Below are positions 7,877 to 17,600 of a stretch of DNA of 40,661 nt, one piece after another. Position numbers and translations under genes: made by a program. The stretch is taken from assembly GCF_900182915.1 (NCBI RefSeq), contig NZ_FXUG01000027.1, forward strand, positions 1-40,661, given 5' to 3'. Under the pieces are notes generated by a model, which was not told where the DNA came from, made no database searches, and was given only the letters and a program-made list of their open reading frames with translations. Source of the stretch: Neorhodopirellula lusitana. Its GTDB lineage: Bacteria > Planctomycetota > Planctomycetia > Pirellulales > Pirellulaceae. Numbering within the stretch: position 1 is the first letter of the stretch; the number at the start of each line of letters is the position of its first letter.

Positions 7877-10800
7877 TCAATATCGTGTAATGGTTTCGTG
7901 CAAATTCAAAATGACTCGTGTGACACTCGTCCAAGCCGCAAGTTCGGCCGCGTCCCCCGAAGACGAATTGGCGTGAGGGTTCAGCGTGCTGGCTTGGCTG
8001 GCCGCTTGCGGGTCCGCCCGATATTCAGCTAGGTGTTTTTCGTACAAAGACCGCAATTCGGCTGCGACCGCCGGCGATGGTTTTCGTGAAACGGCCGCCT
8101 GATAGGCCCACTGAATACGCTCGTCGATGGATTGATCGCCTTGGTCGATGACTCGTTGAGCAAACACGCTAGCGGCCTCCAAGAAGGTTGAGTCGTTTAG
8201 CATGACCAAGGCTTGTAGTGGAGTGTTCGAGCGTGCTCGCTTGGCCGTGCATTCCTCGCGACTCGGGGCGTCAAACGCCTTCAACATGGGGTGCAAAAAC
8301 GTACGTTGCCAATGAGTGTAGAGACCACGGCGATATTGCGATTCATCCGTGTCGGCAACATAGGTTCGTCGAGGAAAATTCAGCTGGGCATAGTAGCCTG
8401 CCGGTTGGTACGGTCGCACACTTGGGCCGCCAATTTTTTCCACCAATAGTCCACTGACAGCGAGCGCAGTGTCGCGAACCATTTCGGCGTCGACCGTGAA
8501 CCTTCCCTGGCGAGCAAACCAATCGTTGTACGCATCCTGGGAAGCCAGTTGATCCGTAGGGCGACTGGATCGACGATAGGCATCGGTGTTCGCGATCGAT
8601 CGCACAATGTGTTTGACATCCCAGCCCGATTCGATGAACTCCACCGCTAGCGTATCGAGCAACGCTGGATAAGACGGGTACGTTCCCTGCCCGCCGAAAT
8701 CATCCAGGCTGGTACAGATCCCGCGGCCAAACATCAGGCTCCATAAACGATTGACCACTGTGCGTGCCGTCATTGGATTGTCGGGTTGGCAAAGCCACTT
8801 CGCCAAATCCAGCCGTGTTAGGCGATCCGCTTCCGTTTCGATTTTACCAAGGAATTCAGGAATCGCGGGCAATACAATTTCACCCGTCTCGTCCATCCAG
8901 TCGCCTCGGTTCAACACGCGAATGGCACGCGGTGCGACCGAGCGGCTCACAACGGTGGTTGGAATCTGCTTTTCAACTTCGGTTCGATAGCGTTTCTTAG
9001 CATCGACTTGATATTGCAGGTCCTTCATCGCCCGGCTGTTGGCGACGTAATAGTCCAACAGCTCAGCGGTTTGCATTTCGCTGCGGTCGATTGCGGGGGT
9101 GCTCAGCGTTTCCGCTATTTTCACCGGGAACTCGCCCAGTTCAATTCTTCCGGATTTATCCCAGTGAACCAATCCACCGGCCTGGGTGAATGCCATCCCA
9201 ACGACCTTCGATCCGGGACGCAAGCCAACCTCGGACGCATCGACTTCCAGGCGTACCCAACGGCCTAGCGGTGGCAGATCTCCGTTGCGGAAATATCCTG
9301 AATGACTCTCGGCCTTGCGACCGTACGAGATCTCGTCGGAGCCCCATACCTTGCGATGTTCCCAATTGCCATCATTGAACTGCAGCATGATCGCTCGAGG
9401 CGGGTTATCGGCGTCCAAATGGACCCAGGCAAAAAACCGAGAATCCTCAGTGACCACCTGAGGCTCCGCGGCACTGCGAAAGAGGTGCTGTACGACCGCT
9501 TTTGATTCTTGGCGGCGGGCGAGTTTTCCACTGTAGACTTTACCACTGGACGGCTTATCGTTTGCGGAGACGAACGGCCACTTCGCATCCGGCTTCCCGC
9601 CAATCAGTTGAGTGTCATCGACCCAGGCGATTTCCTTTTCGGTCTGCTGATCCAGTCGCGTTCGGGCTTCGGCTTCCCATACTGAAAAGCCCGTTAAGAT
9701 CTCCGTACGCAAATCGGGAATCGTGGCCATTAGTTGCGCTAGTTCACCGTCAATGTCGTCAAGACGCTGCTGCCAATCAGGCGTGATCACTCGAATCGAC
9801 GGAGGCCGGAAATCCAGGTCACCGGTTCCGTTCCGGTAGACACCGACTTCGTCGATGTCAGCAAAGAACGCACCCAACGAGTAGAAGTCTTTGGCGGTGT
9901 AAGGGTCGTACTTGTGATCGTGACATTGAGCGCAGCCAATAGTTGCGCCCATGAACACTTGAGAAACATTCCGTACACGGTCGGCGAAATAGATTGACAG
10001 ATACTCTTTCGCTTGAGCGCCACCCTCTTGAGTCGTTTGATTGAGGCGATTGTAGCCTGACGCGACCAATTGCGACGACGTGGAATCGGGTAACAAGTCA
10101 CCGGCAATCTGTTCAGTTACAAAGCGATCGTAAGGCATGTTCTGGTTGAAAGCGTCGATTACGTAGTCGCGATACGGAGACTGCGACACGTTTTGATCAC
10201 CGTGGTACCCGACCGTATCCGCATAGCGAACCAAGTCCAGCCAATACGCGGTCATTCGCTCGCCATAGCGATCGGATCCCAATAGGCGATCGACTAGGTT
10301 TTCATAAGCATCACCAGAGGCATCGTGCACGAACGCATCGACTTCTTCACGCGTAGGCGGGATTCCGGTCAGGTCGATCGCCAAGCGTCGAATGACAGTC
10401 ACGCGATCGGCGGGCTGAACTGGGGCGACGCCTTCTTCGGCAAGTCGTTCACTGATCCGATCGTCGATGATCTTGGTCAGTGATGGAGTGCCAGGCATTT
10501 GCGACTTCAGCGACTGCATCGGTGTGTACGCCCAGTGCGGTTCGTATTCGGCCCCCTCCGCAATCCAGCGAACCAACAGTTCCTTCTCTCGTTCACTCAG
10601 TGGCTTGTGTGATTCAGCCGGCGGCATGACCGAATGTTCATCCTCCGATAGCACCCGGAGTATCAGTTCACCATCCTCCGATTCGCCCGGAATGATGGCT
10701 CCGGAATCAATCGCTTCCTCACGTAAGTCCAGACGTAAGTCAGCCGCGGCGTTTTCCGCATCCGGTCCGTGGCAGGCGAAGCATTTGTCCGACAAAATCG

Positions 10801-10900
10801 GTCGGATGTCACGATTAAAAGAGATTTCCCCGGCCGCAGTGGCCTGGGCAAGCACCAAGGCTCCGCAGAGCTGCCCAATGAGCATTGTGTAATTTCGCAT
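7877..10900 (-). CDS. PSCyt1/DUF1549/DUF1553 exported cytochrome
   Basis: A large exported protein (1007 residues) with the standard planctomycete order. A signal peptide is followed by a PSCyt1 haem domain with CFACHG at residues 40-45; then DUF1549 (PSCyt2) with IRRLAIDLTGIPPT, YGERM, WLDLVRYADT and a second haem-type site CAQCHDHKYDP; a variable beta-rich insert; and DUF1553 (PSD1) with NPMTARTVVNRLW, RGIC, DDFG and NTPLQALVMLND. The family is thought to act in periplasmic redox steps of polymer breakdown; the reaction is not established. ATG 10900 is chosen over an earlier in-frame start at 10963 because a compact signal peptide follows it; ATG 10885 is also possible. It is the first gene of a two-gene operon with DUF1501. 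Confidence 0.93.
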   Translation of the reverse strand: MRNYTMLIGQLCGALVLAQATAAGEISFNRDIRPILSDKCFACHGPDAENAAADLRLDLREEAIDSGAIIPGESEDGELILRVLSEDEHSVMPPAESHKPLSEREKELLVRWIAEGAEYEPHWAYTPMQSLKSQMPGTPSLTKIIDDRISERLAEEGVAPVQPADRVTVIRRLAIDLTGIPPTREEVDAFVHDASGDAYENLVDRLLGSDRYGERMTAYWLDLVRYADTVGYHGDQNVSQSPYRDYVIDAFNQNMPYDRFVTEQIAGDLLPDSTSSQLVASGYNRLNQTTQEGGAQAKEYLSIYFADRVRNVSQVFMGATIGCAQCHDHKYDPYTAKDFYSLGAFFADIDEVGVYRNGTGDLDFRPPSIRVITPDWQQRLDDIDGELAQLMATIPDLRTEILTGFSVWEAEARTRLDQQTEKEIAWVDDTQLIGGKPDAKWPFVSANDKPSSGKVYSGKLARRQESKAVVQHLFRSAAEPQVVTEDSRFFAWVHLDADNPPRAIMLQFNDGNWEHRKVWGSDEISYGRKAESHSGYFRNGDLPPLGRWVRLEVDASEVGLRPGSKVVGMAFTQAGGLVHWDKSGRIELGEFPVKIAETLSTPAIDRSEMQTAELLDYYVANSRAMKDLQYQVDAKKRYRTEVEKQIPTTVVSRSVAPRAIRVLNRGDWMDETGEIVLPAIPEFLGKIETEADRLTRLDLAKWLCQPDNPMTARTVVNRLWSLMFGRGICTSLDDFGGQGTYPSYPALLDTLAVEFIESGWDVKHIVRSIANTDAYRRSSRPTDQLASQDAYNDWFARQGRFTVDAEMVRDTALAVSGLLVEKIGGPSVRPYQPAGYYAQLNFPRRTYVADTDESQYRRGLYTHWQRTFLHPMLKAFDAPSREECTAKRARSNTPLQALVMLNDSTFLEAASVFAQRVIDQGDQSIDERIQWAYQAAVSRKPSPAVAAELRSLYEKHLAEYRADPQAASQASTLNPHANSSSGDAAELAAWTSVTRVILNLHETITRY

Positions 10901-10991
10901 TCGTGCATCGTAGCTACTCAGGCAGGTTCCGCAATTTACGAATGTTCGTAATAGCCATCCCAAATCGACGATTCGCTGCGGTTACCACAAA

Positions 10992-11034
10992 CGTGTCCGG
11001 TACCGAATAACCTATTGCATGCACCAAAGTGAAC
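10992..11034 (+). repeat. 43-bp dispersed intergenic repeat, copy 3 of 5
   Basis: CGTGTCCGGTACCGAATAAC at the left, with a degenerate right half (TGCACCAAAGTGAAC). It sits ~90 bases upstream of the cytochrome start, so it may lie in that gene's promoter region. Confidence 0.8.
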
Positions 11035-11047
11035 GGTGCCGCACGCT

Positions 11048-11127
11048 GGCCTTCGCGGGGGGCGGCCTTCACGAGGTGCGGTCTTCAAAGGGTGCGGTCT
11101 GCATTGGGTGGAGGCCTAATTGGGTGG
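11048..11127. repeat. 16-bp tandem array, five units
   Basis: Units run 11048-11063, 11064-11079, 11080-11095, 11096-11111 and 11112-11127. The first is GGCCTTCGCGGGGGGC, the second GGCCTTCACGAGGTGC, the third GGTCTTCAAAGGGTGC; the last two drift to a TTGGGTGG end. The order of divergence suggests stepwise slippage. Not a multiple of three, so not protein repeats. Confidence 0.8.
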
Positions 11128-11617
11128 ACGCTACCGATCAGGATCCCTCAAGTCGATTGTCTGTCTTTTTTCTCCGATGCGGGTTTCTTCGAGGCGGGGA
11201 GGATGCGAAAGTGTGGCTCTTGCTTGGACGCACGACTCGGCTGCCTAGAACAACTGTTTACTTAGACAGAATGCACCGCGGTCGGTGCAGCAGATTCCCG
11301 CAAGTGACACGGTCGGTGGTTCGGAATTTCGGCCGTGGGGCGTTGGTAGTTCAGGGGCCCGACTGCCGAGGATTCGGCCACATTCTCTGGCTCGCGAGAT
11401 CGCTCCGCATTTGGGGGACGGAGTGAGGTTTGTCTTGGCGTCTTTGCTTCAACGGGATTCACGCTGGAATCCGTATCCCCTTTTGCTAATTCCACGCAGC
11501 TAACTATGATGTCGCGCCCTGCTGGGCCGAACCGGCAACCCCCTTGGATCGAGCCTGGCGAATCCCCTCACCAAACTTCGGCCAAAGCTCACCTGACCCG
11601 CGACGTACGCGAGAGCC

Positions 11618-12238
11618 GTGAAATATCGACACCTCTACCGATCGTCCGTTCTGCTGATCCTCGCTGCGGCCGCGATCTCGGTTCTGGGATTGCGTGGTGT
11701 CATGTCGCACAGTCACGGTGTCATGTCACACAGTCAATCCGACGGTGGCGACAAACACATCCGCACGCGATGGGAAGCATCCTCGACATCGTCTTTGCAC
11801 CACCACGAGCATTTCCATCATCATGAACATGCTCACCAGCATCCCCACCAACACACTCACGATCACGTTCACCCGCATCCACCGTCAGGCCCTTCCATTC
11901 AGGATTCGCCCCACGACCAAATAACGCAATCGGTGTCGTCGAACACCGCGACGGAGATCGCCTCAACGCGGCCTCACTCACACTACGTTTTTTTCGGTTT
12001 CGAGTTTGTCGTGTTCGAGTCCGGCAATCGTGGAGTGATTTCCAACGAAGCCGCCAACGCATTCGATTTACGATCCTGGCTCGTTCGCGTGTTCCATGTC
12101 CGCAGCCCACTGCCGCCCGAAAGTCTTGCTTTCGAACCGACGCCAGTGAGCATTCTTTGCGTACGGACGCTGGGTATCAACGGAGGTCGTGTCAACGATC
12201 CCCCTTCGACGCCGCCCCCCGAGTTCGCCGTTGCTTGA
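11618..12238 (+). CDS. His-rich exported protein, putative metal binder
   Basis: A 206-residue protein with a signal peptide (RSSVLLILAAAAISVLG) and a dense His tract at about residues 62-88 (HHHEHFHHHEHAHQHPHQ, then HTHDHVHPHP), where roughly half of all residues are His. A 21-base direct repeat gives two MSHS modules just after the signal (residues 29-37). The C-terminal half is hydrophobic/aromatic (HSHYVFFGFEFVVFES) and ends in a Pro-rich tail (DPPSTPPPEF). His tracts of this kind bind zinc, nickel, cobalt or copper, so buffering or delivery of a metal outside the cytoplasm is likely; no transporter is in the window. GTG 11618 is chosen because it immediately precedes the signal peptide; the ribosome site is weak. 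A DUF1559 gene follows on the same strand. Confidence 0.7.
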   Translation: MKYRHLYRSSVLLILAAAAISVLGLRGVMSHSHGVMSHSQSDGGDKHIRTRWEASSTSSLHHHEHFHHHEHAHQHPHQHTHDHVHPHPPSGPSIQDSPHDQITQSVSSNTATEIASTRPHSHYVFFGFEFVVFESGNRGVISNEAANAFDLRSWLVRVFHVRSPLPPESLAFEPTPVSILCVRTLGINGGRVNDPPSTPPPEFAVA

Positions 12239-12287
12239 CGCCCAACCGCGTCATCCGAACTCCATTCTGATAGCAACAACCGGACAA

Positions 12288-12316
12288 CGGTCTCGCCGCC
12301 TCTCGCGTTGAGACCG
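12288..12316. other. Stem-loop CGGTCTC...GAGACCG
   Basis: A 7-base perfect stem with a 15-base loop lies ~50 bases after the His-rich gene. There is no T-run, so intrinsic termination is not supported. Confidence 0.35.
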
Positions 12317-12596
12317 CATCCGCAGTGCTGCGTCTTCGCTCGACTGATCTCGTCGCAACCGGTCTGCCGTCATGTCGGTACAGACTTGCCGTTCGTTGCG
12401 ACTCGATATTCGCTCGTCCGTCGTTGACCAATGACTCTACGAAGGGCCATCCGTCGCTGGGTGGGCAGAGACGCGAACACGCAAAGACTGATTTGAACGA
12501 ATGGCATGAACTTAAGCGATTCTTGAATGGAGCCGGCGGCGCTAGTCGCGAGCTCTATACAAAAAAAGCAACACGCCGAACCCGCAACCAGCGGCC

Positions 12597-12739
12597 AATG
12601 GCACTTACGTCACAAATTCACCCTCCCCCTGGGAGGGTCGAGCGAAGCGAGGGGAGGGCTACACACCGGGTTTTCGGCTCGCCCTCCCCGGCCCGAAGCG
12701 GCCCGACCCTTCTCGAGGGACAGTGAAGTAAGTGCCATT
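12597..12739. repeat. 143-bp MITE/REP-like element with terminal inverted repeats
   Basis: The ends are 17-base inverted repeats with one mismatch: AATGGCACTTACGTCAC (12597-12613) and the complement of AATGGCACTTACTTCAC (12723-12739). Inside is a perfect 8-bp hairpin (12620-12638, ACCCTCCC/GGGAGGGT). It is followed by TCGAGCGAAGCGAGGGGAGG, which can pair with GCCCTCCCC at 12680-12689. There is no open frame. The design resembles non-autonomous elements or REP pairs that depend on a transposase elsewhere. The gap 12239-12823 that contains it has no other gene. Confidence 0.7.
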
Positions 12740-12823
12740 CGACTAGCGGCGTCGGTTCACGAAGTTCGTGCCATTCCTGACCTGAAATATTTCCAACCTA
12801 AGACATTCAATCGAAAACTAACG

Positions 12824-13771
12824 ATGCATACGCAACCTTCCCCTTCGACTCGTCATACCCGCGAGGCGTTCACTCTCGTGGAACTCTTGGTCGTGATCGC
12901 CATCATCGGCGTGCTCGTCGGCCTCCTGCTTCCGGCGGTCCAGGCTGCGAGAGAAGCGGCCCGCCGCATGTCGTGCAGCAACAACCTGAAACAACTGGCC
13001 CTGGGCATCCACAACTACGAATCCACCTTTGCCCGGCTTCCGCCTGGCTACCTGCACAAACCGGGACCGAACGGCACGCTCTTAGACGCCAACCACATGG
13101 GGTTCGCTTGGGGGACAGCCATTCTTCCCCACATCGAACAACCTGGTTTGTTTGACCAGTTCGACTTCAGTCGCCCGGTGTGGGATCTCGAAAACCTGGA
13201 AGCCCGCGAAACACCACTGGCAACCTTCCTTTGCCCTTCGGACACCTATTCGGAAGACTCCTACGTGATCCGAGACGACTCGGTGACACCGACGGAACGC
13301 TATGCGGCAGCCTCGTACGCGGCGAACTGGGGCCCCTCCACCGCGACCGTCAACTTGGATGACACACCACTGGAAAGCCAAGGTGTTTTTTACCGAAACA
13401 GTCCAACCCGATTTCGAGACATCCTTGATGGGCTTTCCAACACGCTGGCACTCGGCGAACGAACCAACGGGCCGCTACCGACCAGCGACGTTTCGGCGGG
13501 TGGTCACATGAACTTCGAAACCGCTTGGTCAGCGGCCGTCCGCGACATCGACGAACTAGCCGATGACCACGGTCACATGGTGCTGTTTGAGACCCAGTAT
13601 CGCCCGAACCAGATCGACGGCGACGACAAAGGCTTATCGGCACCCCATGTCGGCCTCTGTCAATTCGCCCTCTGCGACGGTTCTATCCGAGCGATCTCCG
13701 TCCACATTGACGAAAAACTCTACGATGCACTGGGCACCCGAATGGGAAAAGAAGTGACCGAAGAGTTCTAG
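12824..13771 (+). CDS. DUF1559 protein with type IV pilin-like N-terminus
   Basis: A 315-residue DUF1559 (SBP_bac_10-type) protein. A short basic leader is followed by the prepilin cleavage/methylation motif [20 protein letters not shown] and the family signature [20 protein letters not shown], then LKQLALGIHNY. The C-terminus carries the H-x9-DG motif (HVGLCQFALCDGS). The family is hugely expanded in planctomycetes and is thought to form or decorate pseudopilus-like surface structures; the exact role is unknown. ATG 12824 is chosen because it places the leader directly before FTLVE; the frame is open ~300 bases further upstream but that part crosses the MITE-like element. It follows the His-rich exported protein on the same strand. 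Confidence 0.93.
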   Translation: MHTQPSPSTRHTREAFTLVELLVVIAIIGVLVGLLLPAVQAAREAARRMSCSNNLKQLALGIHNYESTFARLPPGYLHKPGPNGTLLDANHMGFAWGTAILPHIEQPGLFDQFDFSRPVWDLENLEARETPLATFLCPSDTYSEDSYVIRDDSVTPTERYAAASYAANWGPSTATVNLDDTPLESQGVFYRNSPTRFRDILDGLSNTLALGERTNGPLPTSDVSAGGHMNFETAWSAAVRDIDELADDHGHMVLFETQYRPNQIDGDDKGLSAPHVGLCQFALCDGSIRAISVHIDEKLYDALGTRMGKEVTEEF

Positions 13772-13895
13772 CTTTTTAGCGAGATCTAGCTTGTGGGCAG
13801 TGAACAAAGCAACGCCTTCGTCGGCTACCCACAACTAGTTTCTTCCTGCGCAACCCAGTCGGATGAAGCCCTGGTTTTGTCCCGACGCCCAAAAA

Positions 13896-13938
13896 GGTGT
13901 CCGGTACCGATTAACCAATACACTGCACCGGAGTGAAG
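13896..13938 (+). repeat. 43-bp dispersed intergenic repeat, copy 4 of 5
   Basis: The best-preserved copy: preceded by AAAAA, then GGTGTCCGGTACCGATTAAC and, after a variable spacer, CTGCACCGGAGTGAAG. Copy 2 of the ~155-bp repeat follows ~110 bases later, as it does after copy 1. Confidence 0.88.
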
Positions 13939-14047
13939 TCACACTGCGCATCTGCCAACGTGAGGTAGGGGAGAGGTCTAACCAAAAATCGTACGGGCAT
14001 TTTTGCCCCGCTTTGCATGCCCGCCTTAGATGCCTATCTGCCGATGG

Positions 14048-14205
14048 AAGGCTCCACTCAACCATTGACGACGAAGCCTCGATTGCCTGGGTGGATTTCG
14101 CAGTCCTGTTTACTCAGGAGACCGTTTGAGACTAGGCCGAAACGTGACGAGCGGCTTGAACTCGGCGGAATCTGTTTCATCCATGTGGTGCGAAGGTGCA
14201 TGCGA
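14048..14205 (+). repeat. ~155-bp dispersed repeat, copy 2
   Basis: Partner of 2676-2830. Shared blocks include CAACCATTGAC, ACTCAGGAGACC and AGGCCGAAAC with constant spacing. The sequence between it and the 43-bp repeat is much less conserved than either part. Confidence 0.75.
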
Positions 14206-14636
14206 CGACAACAGCATTCGTCACATCCACTCACCTGAGCGTTGCTGAATACGAGGTATCCCAGACGCGGCGTCAGGTTGGATTGCTTCAGTTGAGACAA
14301 CGGTTACTTGGCCCGTGCAACTGTTTCGCCTCCACTGTTGCGAAAGCAATAGGCGACAGCTGAATCGGCAAAAATGAAGTTGCTAGAGCGTTGGCTTGCC
14401 AGGCCGGTGGAGAGTGAACGTCCAATGATTCCTGGATAGGTAACTTGCCCCACCACCAATCACGATTTCTGCACAGCCCAGCATTGGGGGACTTCGAACT
14501 TGCTAAAACCCAGGCGTTTCAACGAATAACGCGGGCAAAAGCCGGGGGATTTCCGGTCCGAGTGATTTCCAGTTTGATGATATCGTCGATTACAATTGGC
14601 GAATATTTGTAACGGATGCTCGTTCACTGAAGACGA

Positions 14637-17600
14637 ATGTTCGTTGGATCGATCGCCCTCCCTGGAAGTGAATTCGTGCAAGACGACGATCCCGACGCCA
14701 CCACCGCACCCGCACGCAAGTCGATATCGCCCGACGTCTACGACACGGTGGTAAAGCAGGGCGACGCTGGCACCCAGCAGGGCCAACTCCCGCCCACGGT
14801 GCAATCGCCCCGCTTAGGTGCGGAAGACTCAACACCACTGCGTTTCATTCCTGTTCGCAAGCATGCCGAAGGGGGCCTGGGCGAGATCCACGTCGCGCGC
14901 GACTGTGAGTTGAATCGTGAAGTCGCGTTAAAGAAGATCAAACCGAGTCGCCACGACGACAAAGAGAGCCAGTTGCAGTTTTTGCTGGAAGGTGAGATCA
15001 CGGGTTCGCTGGAGCATCCTGGGATTGTTCCCGTCTATGCAATGGGAATCGATTCAAGCGGACGTCCCTTCTACGCGATGCGATTCATCCGCGGCAACAG
15101 TCTCGCAAAAGAGATCGAACAATTCCATTCGCCGGCGTCGCCGATGACGACGGGCCAAAGAGAACTGGCGATGCGAAAAATGCTGCGACGTTTCACCGAC
15201 GTTTGCAACGCTGTCGACTACGCACACAGTCGCGGCGTGCTCCATCGTGATCTGAAACCGGATAACGTGATGGTGGGGCCGTACGGCGAAACCTTGGTGG
15301 TCGATTGGGGACTCGCCAAACTGATCGACCAACCCGCAAACGACGAGGACCGCAGTCAAGAGCCCGCTTTCCTATCGGGAACGATCCCAAATGTGAATCG
15401 AATTTCTAGTCGCGGGGTGGTCGGGTCGCTGCCCTACATGAGCCCCGAGCAAGCCAACGGACTGTTCGACGAACTGACACCGGCGTGTGACATCTTCAGT
15501 CTCGGCGGCATTCTGTACAACCTGCTCACCGGTCGAACGTTATACACCGGCGGGAGCATGTCGGAGGTTCTACAGAAAGCACGGCAACGCGAGTGTGTTC
15601 CAGCAAGACAAATCGATTCCAGTATTCATCCCGCGCTGGAAGCGATCTGCGAGCGGGCTACGGACAAGTCACCGCAAGAACGCTACGAGAGCGCCCGTCT
15701 ACTCGCCGACGAGATTGATGCCTACCTCGCCGACCAACCGGTCGATGCGTACGACGAACCGATTTCGGCCCAGGTTCGACGCTGGATGCGACAACACCCA
15801 CGGATCGTTTCAACGGTGCTGTCCGCACTTTTGGTCGCCAGCGTTGGGTTGACATTCGGCTTAGGGATCTTGTCGAACAAGAACGCGGAAATCAGCCAAC
15901 AGAAAGAGGTCGCCACCCAGAACCTGCAAGCCGCCCGCACTGCGGTGCGAGAATCGCTGGTACGAATCAGCGAGGACCCACAACTGAAGCAAGAAGGACT
16001 CGCGAAGCTTCGTTCCCGACTGCTGGAAGCCCCGGCTTCCTTCTACACCGATTTTCTCAAACAGACTCCCAACGATCCGGCACTGCGTTTTGAACAAGCC
16101 GAGTGGCGATACTTACTGGGACGCATCACCGTCCAAATCGGAAGTCAGCAAGAAGCGATTGAGCATTTCCAGGCGTCGTATCGGTTGTGCAAAGACTTGC
16201 TGCAAATTGATCCAAGAGAAAACTCCTGGTTGCTGAAAGCGTCTCAGTCCTCCGTCGCGATTGCTGGAATCCAGCAATCGTTCGGCGAGTTCGAGCAAGC
16301 GATCGAGTCGGCAAACGAGTCGAGAGTTTTAGCCGAACGCCTGCCGGATTCATCGCAGGATCGAGACGAACTGCGGGCCCGCGCATTGAACGTGATCGCG
16401 TCGATTCAGCTCGTTCAATCGGACTTCGAAACGCTGGCCGCGACCCTAGACGAAATCGACAAATTCGGCGAAGGGCTATCGGATTCAATGCAACAAGAAA
16501 GCGACCGCATCCGCGCCACGATGCTTGCCGATCAAGGGCGAGTCGTTGAGTGTGAAACGGTTTTGAAGGCGGGACTCGAACGTCTTCAAAATTCCTCGCC
16601 TTCGTCTACGGACGCGGACAAAGCTGCCACCCAGCAAGCCGAACTGCATAACTCGCTTGGCATCCACTACGTGAGTACCGGTCGCCCAAACGCTGCCTTG
16701 GAGCAATTTACGAAAGGGCAAGCGATCGCCGAAGATCTGGCGGACCGTCATCGGGACGACGTCTACTTCCAAGAACTGCTGTCAAACTTTGAAAACAATC
16801 TGACCCTTCCGTATTCCGATATGGGCATTCGGCCGGACCCGTCGGCGATTCGGGAACAACTTGACCGTTCACTCGAAAAGACTCGGTCGGCTGCCCGCAC
16901 CAATCCTGCGGACTACGTCAATACGCTCTCCATTGCTCGTTCGCTGATGAACCGCGGCGAAGAGAAACTCGACGCAGGAAACTCCGATACCGCAAAAGCT
17001 GATTTTGACGAGGCGAAAAGCATCACGGACGAGTTGCTTGGGAAATTTCCTGACTTGGTTGAGATTCAACAAGTTCGCAATCGTCTGATGTTCAACGAGT
17101 CCACAAGGTTGGCCGCAAACAATCAAACGACCCAGGCCATCCCGAAGTGTCGCCAAGCGATGGTGCAAACGCAATCATTGATTGATCGTGGAATTGTCGC
17201 CGCGTTTGCGTCGAGAGCCGACGGGCATCGGCGTCTTGCGCAGTTTGCTATTCAAGCGGGAAAGTGGGATGTCGCCAAAAGCGAGATCAATCAATGGCGT
17301 GATTTGTACGAACAAGTTCCATCGACCTATCGCGACGCGCCCGCTCACTCTCAACAACTCGCGTGGGCGGCCCAAAACATGGTCGATGTCCACTATGGCG
17401 AGAACCGATATGACGATGCGTTTGCCGAAGTGGAAAACGCTCTTGAGATTCGTGGCAAGCTCGTCAAGAGATTTCCAGACGAACCGTTTTTCGCGTCGCA
17501 ACTCGGATGGCTGCACAATTGGTACGGCTTTCAATTGCTGTCCATCCGCGGCGAATCCGCCATGCCCGATGCATTGATTCAGATGCGTGCGGGTTGCAGC

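Larger units (their letters stand above)
10901..11617. other. Divergent intergenic region, no gene recognised
   Basis: This ~720-base spacer separates the leftward cytochrome operon from the rightward His-rich gene and must hold both promoters. It contains one 43-bp repeat copy and a 16-bp five-unit tandem array. Rightward open frames at 11019-11426 are encoded largely by the array and look spurious. Confidence 0.5.
13772..14636. other. Gene-free 865-base gap
   Basis: It contains copy 4 of the 43-bp repeat (13896-13938) and copy 2 of the ~155-bp repeat (14048-14205). The remaining ~430 bases before the kinase show no gene, no sigma-factor gene (a common kinase neighbour in this phylum) and no clear promoter that I can defend. 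Confidence 0.55.

Noticed and set aside
11019..11426. Rightward 135-codon frame
   Set aside because: It starts inside a repeat copy and reads through the 16-bp tandem array; no signal, motif or ribosome site.
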